This document shows, in pieces, positions 1-7,295 of a stretch of 64,000 nucleotides of DNA. A program made the translations under genes and the position numbers. Source of the stretch: Halorientalis salina. GTDB lineage: Archaea > Halobacteriota > Halobacteria > Halobacteriales > Haloarculaceae. Under the pieces are notes generated by a model. The model was not told the origin of the DNA, ran no database searches, and saw only the letters and a program-made list of their open reading frames with translations. Each line of letters starts with the position of its first letter. Position 1 is the first letter of the stretch. The DNA lies in contig NZ_SOSC01000002.1 of NCBI RefSeq assembly GCF_005049285.1, forward strand, positions 62,001 through 126,000. The letters run 5' to 3'.

Positions 1-2
1 AC

Positions 3-557
3 GCCTCCATCGAGGCCGCCCGTGCGGGCGAAGCCGGCGAAGGGTTCGCCGTCGTCGCCGACGAGGTCAAACAACTCGCCGAGGAGACCAAGGACGCGGC
101 CGGGGACATCGAGGACCGGATCGAGCGCATCCAGGCACAGGCGGGCGACACCGTCGACACGATGGAGACGACACAGGCCCGCATCACCGACGGCGTCGAG
201 ACCGTCGAGAACACGGTCGACGCGCTGGAAACCATCGTCGAGCACACGGAAGAACTCGACACGGGCATCCAGGAGATCGACGAGGCGACGGCCGAACAGG
301 CCCGTACGTCCCAGGAGGTGATGCAGGTGATCGATCACCTGACGGCGATCAGCCAGCAGACCTCGACGGAGGCCAACACGGTCGCGGAGGCGGCCGACGA
401 ACAGACCGACTCCATCTCGGAGGTCTCGGGCAACGCCGAGGCGCTCCGGGCGCGAGCCACCGAGCTGTCGAACCTGCTCGAACGGTTCGATGCCGAAGCG
501 GCCCACGCCGCGGGAACGGACGATCGAACGACGGCTGCGACTACTGACGACGACTAA
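3..557 (+). CDS. Phototaxis transducer (methyl-accepting protein), C-terminal part
   Basis: Truncated at the left edge; the reading frame is open from base 3 and 184 residues are visible. The visible part opens with the conserved hairpin tip of chemotaxis transducers (EAARAGEAGEGFAVVADEVK), the site that docks CheA and CheW. It continues as a long Glu/Gln/Thr-rich coiled coil with likely methylation sites and ends in a short acidic Thr-rich tail. It stops 2 nt before the start of a sensory rhodopsin gene, so it is almost certainly that receptor's Htr partner, relaying light signals to the flagellar switch. The membrane and HAMP parts lie outside the window, so the Htr subtype cannot be read. 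Confidence 0.9.
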   Translation, partial: ASIEAARAGEAGEGFAVVADEVKQLAEETKDAAGDIEDRIERIQAQAGDTVDTMETTQARITDGVETVENTVDALETIVEHTEELDTGIQEIDEATAEQARTSQEVMQVIDHLTAISQQTSTEANTVAEAADEQTDSISEVSGNAEALRARATELSNLLERFDAEAAHAAGTDDRTTAATTDDD

Positions 558-559
558 CT

Positions 560-1285
560 ATGGTAGATATCACGACCTGGTTCCAACTGGGCACGATCGG
601 AATGGTCCTGGGAACGTTGGCGATGGTCTGGGCCACGCGCTACGTTCCCCGGGAGAAGTATCGAGAGAGCGGCCTGCTGATCGCAGTCGGGGCGATCGCG
701 GCGGTCGCGTACGCCCTCATGTCGGTCGGCATCGGGACGATCCGGGCCGTCGACGGCCACACGGTCTACCTGGCGCGATACATCGACTGGCTGCTGACGA
801 CCCCGCTGCACGTCGTCTACCTCGGACTGCTGGCGGAAGCGACGCGGCGACAGCTCGGCGAACTCGCGGTCTGGCAGGCGCTCACCATCGCGTTCGGTCT
901 CGTCGGGGCCTACCTCGCCCCGCCGATGAAGTGGGTGCTGTTCCTGGCCGGCGGGCTGGCGTTCGTTCGCGTGCTCTATCTGCTCTACCGGCCGATCTAC
1001 GCCCGGGTCGCGGAGCGCCGGTCCGACAACATCTCGGAACTCTATCAGAAACTGCTCAACTTCATCGCCGTGCTGTGGCTGATGTATCCGATCATCTGGA
1101 TACTGGCACAGAGCGGCCTCGGACTGTTGGACCTAGAGACCCAGTCGCTCGTCGTCTCGTACATCGACGTGGTCGCGAAGGTCGGCTTCGGCCTCATCGC
1201 CCTGAACGGCCAGGCGATCGCGGCGTCGCTCGGCTCGGACGAGGAGGAAGCGGCGGCGACCGCTGGCGCTGCGTCGACTGACTGA
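560..1285 (+). CDS. Sensory rhodopsin (SRII/middle-rhodopsin-like)
   Basis: A 241-residue, seven-helix retinal protein. The Schiff-base lysine is K207 in DVVAKVGFG. The counter-ion region is RYIDWLLTTP (R73, D76, T80). The proton-donor position of pumps is Y87 rather than Asp/Glu, which argues for a sensor. Similarity is greatest to sensory rhodopsin II; the SRII residues Tyr174 and Tyr199 appear to correspond to Y176 and Y201. The SRII positions Thr204 and Thr189 are A206 and D191 by my hand alignment. The Ala is more like bacteriorhodopsin or SRI and may shift colour and signalling. It follows its transducer directly, in the htr-sop order known from Halobacterium. The short acidic C-terminal tail is typical. 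The exact spectral class is uncertain. Confidence 0.9.
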   Translation: MVDITTWFQLGTIGMVLGTLAMVWATRYVPREKYRESGLLIAVGAIAAVAYALMSVGIGTIRAVDGHTVYLARYIDWLLTTPLHVVYLGLLAEATRRQLGELAVWQALTIAFGLVGAYLAPPMKWVLFLAGGLAFVRVLYLLYRPIYARVAERRSDNISELYQKLLNFIAVLWLMYPIIWILAQSGLGLLDLETQSLVVSYIDVVAKVGFGLIALNGQAIAASLGSDEEEAAATAGAASTD

Positions 1286-1306
1286 CGCGAAAAAGAGATC
1301 GGGCGT

Positions 1307-2275
1307 CTATCGGACGCCGATCGCTTCGATCTGTTCCTGATACCGGTTCCGGATGGTGACCTCGGTCACCTGGGCCACGTCCGCGACCTCGCGCTGAGTC
1401 TTCTTCTCGTTACAGAGCAGCGACGCGGCGTAGATGGCAGCGGCCGCGTACCCGGTCGGGGACTTCCCGGAGAGCAGCCCCTTCTCGGCGGTCTCGTCGA
1501 TGATCTCGTTGGCCTTCGACTGGACCTCTTCGGAGAGGTCTAGATCGGAGGCAAAGCGGGGCACGTACTGCTTGGGGTCGACCGGCTCCATCTTCAGGCT
1601 GAGCTCCTGGGCGACGTACCGATAGGTGCGGCCGATCTCCTTCTGTTCGACCCGGGAGACGTCAGAGACCTCTTCTAAGCTGCGCGGGATCCCCTCCTGT
1701 CGACAGGCGGCGTACAGACAGCTCGTCGCGACGCCCTCGATGGAGCGGCCACGGATGAGGTCCTCGTTCAGCGCCCGGCGATAGATCACGGAGGCGACCT
1801 CCCGAACCGACCGCGGGACGCCCAGCGCCGAGGCCATGCGGTCGATCTCGGAGAGGGCGAACTGGAGGTTGCGCTCGCCGGCGTCTTTCGTCCGGATGCG
1901 CTCCTGCCACTTCCGGAGCCGGTGCATCTGGCTCCGCTTCTCCGAGGACAGCGACTGGCCGTACGCGTCCTTGTCCTTCCAGTCGATCTGGGTGGTGAGC
2001 CCCTTGTCGTGCATCGTCTGGGTGGTCGGCGCGCCGACGCGCGACTTGCTCTGGCGCTCGCTGTGATTGAACGCGCGCCACTCCGGCCCCCGATCGATGT
2101 TCTCCTCTTCGATGACGAGCCCACAGTCGTCACAGACGATTTCACCCCCGTCAGCGCTTGATACCAGGTTATCTGAGTTACATTCGGGACAGTTTCGTAC
2201 CTCCTGATCTTCCCCGCTTTCTTCTTCATCAGCTCGTTCCTGCTCGCGCTCCCGCTGACGACTCGGACGAACCAT
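1307..2275 (-). CDS. tfb: Transcription initiation factor IIB (TFB), copy 1
   Basis: A 322-residue TFB that bridges TATA-bound TBP and RNA polymerase. The N-terminal zinc ribbon is CPEC...CDDC, followed by the B-reader/linker ([20 protein letters not shown]) and two cyclin folds (about residues 120-215 and 220-310). The second fold contains the helix-turn-helix that reads the BRE ([20 protein letters not shown]). A start 10 codons further upstream is open, but the ATG at 2275 is preferred: it gives the usual N terminus and sits about 30 nt after a TTTAAA box, as expected for a leaderless mRNA. A second TFB lies at 29610. Haloarchaea usually carry several TFBs with partly divided regulons. Confidence 0.96.
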   Translation of the reverse strand: MVRPSRQREREQERADEEESGEDQEVRNCPECNSDNLVSSADGGEIVCDDCGLVIEEENIDRGPEWRAFNHSERQSKSRVGAPTTQTMHDKGLTTQIDWKDKDAYGQSLSSEKRSQMHRLRKWQERIRTKDAGERNLQFALSEIDRMASALGVPRSVREVASVIYRRALNEDLIRGRSIEGVATSCLYAACRQEGIPRSLEEVSDVSRVEQKEIGRTYRYVAQELSLKMEPVDPKQYVPRFASDLDLSEEVQSKANEIIDETAEKGLLSGKSPTGYAAAAIYAASLLCNEKKTQREVADVAQVTEVTIRNRYQEQIEAIGVR

Positions 2276-2304
2276 CGTTCTTATATAGAAAAAGCACACT
2301 CTCA

Positions 2305-2310
2305 TTTAAA
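2305..2310 (-). promoter_or_regulatory. TATA box of tfb copy 1
   Basis: TTTAAA on the minus strand, about 30 nt upstream of the ATG at 2275. This spacing fits a leaderless transcript and supports the chosen start. Confidence 0.6.
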
Positions 2311-2475
2311 CCCTTTGCATCGAATTTCAGGTGCGTTGACGTGACTGCGGCCGGACATCCATATACGGACGGTAGGAGCTCCGTACCGCCCGGTACGATC
2401 GATGTAAGGGGTCGTTCGAGCCTGTTGTTCTCACGAAAGGTTTACGTCCGCTTGCGCGGAATTCCTTCCAACGAG

Positions 2476-3414
2476 ATGAACGATCATCGGGTTCTGGGGG
2501 GAGTACTGCTAGTATTAGCGGTACTACTCGCGGCGAATCCGCTCTATATATTTCAACACCCCGACGAGGTAAACGAGGTCAAGGTCGGGAACAGCTACGA
2601 CAGGACGCCGACGGCCAACTACACGTACGAGGAACTCTCGCCGCGCGCACAGGAGTTGGTCCGCCAGGCGATCGAGTCCGAGGACGACACGACGCGGTTT
2701 CGGGGCGACCGCAATCGCCCGGACGAGTTCAGGTTCGAGGCCGCCTCGAACGGGACGCGCGAGGTGGCCGGTTCCCTCTACCGCATCGCTTCCAACGGGA
2801 CCAACTACACGCTCGCGTACACCTACCGGTATTCGAACGAGTCGAGTCGAGTGACCGTCGACGGTCCCGACGACAGGATACCCAGGGCGAACTACAGTTA
2901 CGAGGAACTGTCCCCGAGGGCCAGAACGGTGTTCGACGAGGCAATGAGCGCTGAGAACAACACGACACAGTTCCAGGGTGCGGAGAACCGGCCCGACGAG
3001 TTCGAGGTTCCGCCCCAGTCGAACACGTCAGGTGGGGTCGTCGTGGGTGCGGTGTACCGCGTCGAGTACAACGGGACGAACTACACGATCGAGACGTTCA
3101 TGCCGCCACGCGTCAGCAACACCGAGACCCAGCGATCACAGGCCCTCATCGGCTTCGGCGTCGTCCTCGGCGTGATCGGTGCGCTGTTCGTCTGGCGTGC
3201 GCAACCACAGATGCTGGGGCTGACGTTCGGGTCCCTCGGGGTCGCGTTCCTCGTGTTGAACCTTGGATACCGGTACGCCCCGGACCTGTTCGGCTGGCTG
3301 ACAGTCTTCGGGTCGTCGATATTCGTCTCCCTCGCCCTGTTGGCCGGAATCGTCAGTGCCGGTTACCTCCTCTATAAGACCAATCGAGAACGGCAGCTCG
3401 CACGCAGCGCCTGA
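2476..3414 (+). CDS. Membrane protein with duplicated extracytoplasmic domain
   Basis: A 312-residue protein of unknown function. An N-terminal hydrophobic segment (VLGGVLLVLAVLLAANPLYI) is followed by two tandem copies of one outer domain. Each copy has a YEELSPRA motif, a (D/N)RPDEF motif and a final NGTNYT motif. Three to four hydrophobic helices follow. Several N-X-S/T sequons suggest N-glycosylation outside the cell. The frame is open far upstream of 2476, but that stretch lies opposite tfb and lacks a membrane signal, so the ATG at 2476 is chosen. It is divergent from tfb. I do not recognise a catalytic motif. Confidence 0.8.
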   Translation: MNDHRVLGGVLLVLAVLLAANPLYIFQHPDEVNEVKVGNSYDRTPTANYTYEELSPRAQELVRQAIESEDDTTRFRGDRNRPDEFRFEAASNGTREVAGSLYRIASNGTNYTLAYTYRYSNESSRVTVDGPDDRIPRANYSYEELSPRARTVFDEAMSAENNTTQFQGAENRPDEFEVPPQSNTSGGVVVGAVYRVEYNGTNYTIETFMPPRVSNTETQRSQALIGFGVVLGVIGALFVWRAQPQMLGLTFGSLGVAFLVLNLGYRYAPDLFGWLTVFGSSIFVSLALLAGIVSAGYLLYKTNRERQLARSA

Positions 3415-3536
3415 GTCAGACGCCGTCTACGGGACGGTAGTCGACGACTATACTCCCCGTCCCTTGAACGTGCAAGCCATTAGTGGGACATTAACTAAAC
3501 AGGTAGGCACCGTTAGCGAAAACAGGGGAACGTAGG

Positions 3537-3704
3537 ATGCAAACAACAGACGACCACGACGCAGGCGGGTCACGGACGGGAAACTCGTCGATCTCGTATT
3601 TCCGGTGTGCGTACTGCGGCGCGAGCGAGCGGTCGACGGAGATCGAGTACAGTCCGCTCGGGTTTCCACAGTGTCCGGTGTGTCGGACCGACCACGGACC
3701 CTAG
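3537..3704 (+). CDS. Micro zinc-ribbon protein (55 aa)
   Basis: A short ORF starting at an ATG after a purine-rich stretch (AGGGGAACGTAGG). It encodes a polar N terminus followed by two Cys-X2-Cys knuckles (CAYC and CPVC) about 20 residues apart, the typical treble of a one-domain haloarchaeal zinc ribbon. Such micro-proteins are common in haloarchaea and mostly uncharacterised; roles in regulation or RNA binding are possible but not shown. The spacing of the cysteines and haloarchaeal codon use make it more than a chance ORF. Confidence 0.75.
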   Translation: MQTTDDHDAGGSRTGNSSISYFRCAYCGASERSTEIEYSPLGFPQCPVCRTDHGP

Positions 3705-3794
3705 CGGGGCCGGGCCGGACGGCGGGTCCTGCCGGAACTGTTATGTCGGCTGTCACGCATAGGCCAACACACGATACGCACCGGGGGGTGCAGT

Positions 3795-4967
3795 ATGACA
3801 GGGGACAGGCTCTCGAGACGCCGTGTACTCGCGATCGCTGCCGCGACCGTCACGGCCGGCTGTGGCGCACAGAACAACTCAGACAGTGACGCTGGCGGTC
3901 GGTTCGAGGAGGACAGCGGGAACGCCAGTGCGACGGCGACAGCGACTGCGACGAGCACCGAGGAAGGGAGTTCGATCGAGATCAACCGCGAGGGGACGCC
4001 GACCGAGACCGAAACGGAGTCCACGGCACGGGAGCCAGAGACGACCGAACAGCCGGAAGAGACGCCAGAGCGAACCGAGACCGAGATGCCGACCGGGGCC
4101 GAACGGCTGGAGCGGGCCGAGCAGGCGCTGAACGAGAGTATCACCGTTTACACGGACGTAGGGGGCGCTGATTCGATACTTGACGTGGACGCGTCAGCGA
4201 CTGCGTTCGACGAGGCGGCGGTCCGCGAGCGACTCTCGGCGGCGACGACCGAACTAGATGCGGCAGCGGACGTGCCGGCTGTCGACCAGGGGGACGTCGA
4301 CGAGTTGCGAGCGGTCGGGGCTGCCATCGAGGAACTGGTCGCCTGTCAGGTCGCAGTGATCGACGCGTACCGGGAGTTCGACAGGGCAGAGACTGCGCTC
4401 TTCGACGAGGAGTTCGACACCGTCAGCGACGCATTGAGCAAACTGGAATTGAACACCTCGAAGGCCGCGTCACAACTGAGTTCGTTCGAGCGAAACGTAG
4501 AGACCGAGGACCTGGCCGCCGTCGACGGGATCACCGAACGGGAATACCAGGTGAAAGTCGACCAGTTCTCGGGCGAGGTCGACGCGTTCGAGGAGGTGGG
4601 ATCGCCCATCGACGAGTTCAATCAGGGACTCGAAGGGTTCAACGACGGCGTCGACAGTTACGTCGGAAAGGACTACGGGAGTGCGAGACAGCGACTGCTT
4701 GACTCCCAGAACGGGTTCGAGATCCCCGCAAACGACCTCAGCGGGATCGCGAGGCCGCGGTCACTGAACGGCCGGATAGAGGGACTGATCGGCGCTGCGG
4801 AGGCGCTCGCGGCCGGGACGGATCACCTGATCGACAGCAGCAAGGCGGGGAACGAAGACAAAGAACAGGAGCGCCAGTCAGATTTCAACGACGCCATCCA
4901 GGAGTACCAGCGCTCCGGTGCGGTCACGAACCTGGAGAGTTACGATCAGTTATTGAGCGAAAGCTGA
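3795..4967 (+). CDS. Tat-exported lipoprotein, helical, unknown function
   Basis: A 390-residue secreted protein. The signal contains the twin-arginine motif SRRRVLAIAAATVTAGC, with a lipobox cysteine at about residue 23, so it should be Tat-exported and lipid-anchored on the outer face of the membrane. Next comes a low-complexity linker of Thr, Glu and Ser to about residue 95. The rest is predicted to be mainly alpha-helical, with alternating acidic and hydrophobic residues. No enzyme motif is visible. It appears to be a single-gene unit; the next gene, sucC, has its own promoter. Confidence 0.82.
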   Translation: MTGDRLSRRRVLAIAAATVTAGCGAQNNSDSDAGGRFEEDSGNASATATATATSTEEGSSIEINREGTPTETETESTAREPETTEQPEETPERTETEMPTGAERLERAEQALNESITVYTDVGGADSILDVDASATAFDEAAVRERLSAATTELDAAADVPAVDQGDVDELRAVGAAIEELVACQVAVIDAYREFDRAETALFDEEFDTVSDALSKLELNTSKAASQLSSFERNVETEDLAAVDGITEREYQVKVDQFSGEVDAFEEVGSPIDEFNQGLEGFNDGVDSYVGKDYGSARQRLLDSQNGFEIPANDLSGIARPRSLNGRIEGLIGAAEALAAGTDHLIDSSKAGNEDKEQERQSDFNDAIQEYQRSGAVTNLESYDQLLSES

Positions 4968-5148
4968 ACGCCAGTCGGGGTGTGTCCGGGTCGGCCGCCC
5001 ACAACGGCAAAGTTGTTCGAAAGGGCGTTCGGCCTCGAGCGACTGGGTGATAAATTCCGACATAGGGAGCCTCTATCGGCCGATTCGTGGCTCACGTCTG
5101 AACAAGGGGTTCGGGGATAGCCCGGCGACGTGGGAGCGGATGGCAGGG

Positions 5149-5155
5149 ATTTAAG
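5149..5155 (+). promoter_or_regulatory. TATA box of sucCD
   Basis: ATTTAAG centred about 31 nt before the sucC ATG; it implies a very short leader. The remaining 180 nt between the lipoprotein gene and this box show no gene or clear repeat. Confidence 0.55.
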
Positions 5156-5182
5156 CGCTTACCGGACGCCGTCTACGGCCGT

Positions 5183-6328
5183 ATGAAGCTTCACGAATAT
5201 CAGGCCAAACAGGTCTTCGCGGACGCCGGGATCCCGACCCCGTCGTCGCAACTCGCCGAGACTGTCGATGCGGCAGTCGATGCGGCCGACGATATCGGGT
5301 ATCCGGTCGCGATCAAGGCGCAGGTACAGGTCGGTGGCCGCGGCAAGGCAGGCGGTATCAAACTCGTCGACGACGCCGAGGAAGCCCGGGCGGCGGCTGA
5401 AGACATCCTCGGGATGGACCTCAAGGGGTACACCGTCGACCGCGTCCTGGTCGAGGAAGCCGTCGACTTCACGAACGAACTCTACGTCGGCGTGACGATG
5501 GACCGCGGCGAGGGCAAACCGGTCGCTATGGTCTCGACGCGCGGCGGCGTCAACATCGAGGAGGTCGCCGCCGAGGACCCCGACGCCATCGCTCGCGAGC
5601 ACATCGACCCCTCCTTCGGGATGCATCCCTATCAGGCTCGCAAGGCCGTCTACGACGCCGGGGTCGACCGCGAGGTAGCCGGCGACGTGGCCTCGGTCCT
5701 GACGACGCTGTACGAGCTCTGGACCGAGAAGGACGGCAGCGACGCCGAGATCAACCCGCTGATGGTCACGAGCGACGACGAAGTCATCGCGGCCGACGCC
5801 GTGATGAACATCGACGAGGACGCGCTGTTCCGCCATCCCGACCTCGCGGAGATGCAGGACGAGGCCGCCGAGGACGACCTCGAAGCCAAGGCCAACGAGT
5901 ACGGCTTCGACTACGTCCGACTGGACGGCAACGTCGGCATCATCGGCAACGGTGCGGGCCTCGTGATGACGACGCTCGACCTCGTCGACTACTACGGCGG
6001 GGAGCCGGCGAACTTCCTGGACATCGGTGGCGGCGCGAAAGCCGAACGCGTCACCAACGCCCTGGACATGGTCTTCTCCGACGAGAACGTCGACGCCGTC
6101 GTCTTCAACATCTTCGGCGGCATCACGCGCGGCGACGAGGTCGCGAAGGGCATCAACACGGCCTTGGAGCAGTTCGACGAGATCCCCAAGCGCGTCGTGG
6201 TCCGACTCGCCGGGACCAACGCCGAGGAGGGCATGGAGATTCTCAACACCGACCTCGTGACCGTCGAGGCGACGCTGGAGGACGCCGTCCAGCGTGCGGT
6301 CGAATACGCAGAGGAGGACTCACAATGA
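5183..6328 (+). CDS. sucC: Succinyl-CoA synthetase beta subunit (ADP-forming)
   Basis: A 381-residue ATP-grasp subunit of the TCA-cycle enzyme that converts succinyl-CoA to succinate with substrate-level phosphorylation. It starts MKLHEYQAK as in bacterial SucC. The ATP-grasp lysine/glycine loop is [15 protein letters not shown], and the nucleotide-binding DAEINPL region lies near residue 195. The C-terminal flavodoxin-like domain holds [13 protein letters not shown]. Its length is normal for the family. Its stop overlaps the sucD start (ATGA), indicating translational coupling into a two-subunit complex. Confidence 0.98.
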   Translation: MKLHEYQAKQVFADAGIPTPSSQLAETVDAAVDAADDIGYPVAIKAQVQVGGRGKAGGIKLVDDAEEARAAAEDILGMDLKGYTVDRVLVEEAVDFTNELYVGVTMDRGEGKPVAMVSTRGGVNIEEVAAEDPDAIAREHIDPSFGMHPYQARKAVYDAGVDREVAGDVASVLTTLYELWTEKDGSDAEINPLMVTSDDEVIAADAVMNIDEDALFRHPDLAEMQDEAAEDDLEAKANEYGFDYVRLDGNVGIIGNGAGLVMTTLDLVDYYGGEPANFLDIGGGAKAERVTNALDMVFSDENVDAVVFNIFGGITRGDEVAKGINTALEQFDEIPKRVVVRLAGTNAEEGMEILNTDLVTVEATLEDAVQRAVEYAEEDSQ

Positions 6329-7194
6329 GCGTTCTAGTCGACGAGGACACCCGCGTCGTTGTACAGGGCATCACCGGTGGGGAAGGGAAGTTCCACACCG
6401 AGCAGATGATGGAGTACGGCACGAACGTCGTCGCCGGTGCGGTCCCCGGCAAGGGCGGCCAGGAGGTAGCCGGCGTGCCGGTCTACGACACCGTCGACCA
6501 GGCCGCACGCGAGGAGGACGCCAACGCCTCCGTCGTGTTCGTCCCGCCAGCCTTTGCGGGCGACGCGCTGTTCGAGGCGCTCGACGCACCGGTCGATCTG
6601 GTCGTGGCGATCACCGAAGGCATTCCGACCCAGGACATGAGCCGGGTCTACAAGCGCCTCTCGGAGACCGACACGCACCTCGTCGGTCCGAACTGTCCCG
6701 GCGTCATCACGCCTGGGGTCGCCAAGCTCGGCATCCTGCCGGGGAACATCTTCTCCTCGGGGAACGTCGGACTGGTCTCCCGCTCGGGAACGCTCACCTA
6801 CCAGGTGGTCGACAACCTCACCGAGCGCGGCCTGGGCCAGACGACCGCCATCGGCATCGGTGGCGACCCCATCATCGGGACGGACTTCACCGACGCCCTC
6901 GAACTGTTCGAGGCCGACGAGGAGACCGAAGCCGTCGTCATGTGCGGTGAGATCGGTGGCGAAGACGAGGAGGAAGCCGCCCAGTTCATCGCCGAGAACA
7001 TGGACACGCCGGTCGTCGGCTTCATCGCCGGCCGGACCGCACCGCCAGGCAAGCGCATGGGCCACGCCGGTGCCATCGTCTCCGGGTCCGGAACCGGGAC
7101 CGCCGAGTCCAAGATCAGCGCACTGGAGGACGCCGGAACGCCCGTCGGCGACACGCCCGAGGAAGTCGCCGATCACATCGAAGAGATCCTGTAG
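6325..7194 (+). CDS. sucD: Succinyl-CoA synthetase alpha subunit
   Basis: A 289-residue CoA-binding subunit. The N-terminal Rossmann domain begins [18 protein letters not shown] and binds Co[12 protein letters not shown] lies mid-protein, and the phosphohistidine loop [18 protein letters not shown] carries the catalytic His (H247). Length and motif order are standard. It overlaps sucC by 4 nt and forms the alpha2beta2 or alpha-beta enzyme with it. Confidence 0.98.
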   Translation: MSVLVDEDTRVVVQGITGGEGKFHTEQMMEYGTNVVAGAVPGKGGQEVAGVPVYDTVDQAAREEDANASVVFVPPAFAGDALFEALDAPVDLVVAITEGIPTQDMSRVYKRLSETDTHLVGPNCPGVITPGVAKLGILPGNIFSSGNVGLVSRSGTLTYQVVDNLTERGLGQTTAIGIGGDPIIGTDFTDALELFEADEETEAVVMCGEIGGEDEEEAAQFIAENMDTPVVGFIAGRTAPPGKRMGHAGAIVSGSGTGTAESKISALEDAGTPVGDTPEEVADHIEEIL

Positions 7195-7263
7195 GAAACG
7201 GTTGTTTCCTTCGAGCGTATTTTTCGCCCCGACGCCGCCCTAATTTCGCGTTTCGACGGGAAA

Positions 7264-7271
7264 GATTAAAC
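7264..7271 (+). promoter_or_regulatory. TATA-like box of the histidine kinase gene
   Basis: GATTAAAC centred about 28 nt before the ATG at 7296, the spacing of leaderless haloarchaeal promoters. Confidence 0.5.
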
Positions 7272-7295
7272 ACGATTGCACGATATTCGGACACA

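Noticed and set aside
2158-2475. N-terminal extension of the duplicated-domain membrane protein
   Set aside because: The extension lies opposite tfb and its promoter; the ATG at 2476 gives a proper signal-anchor.
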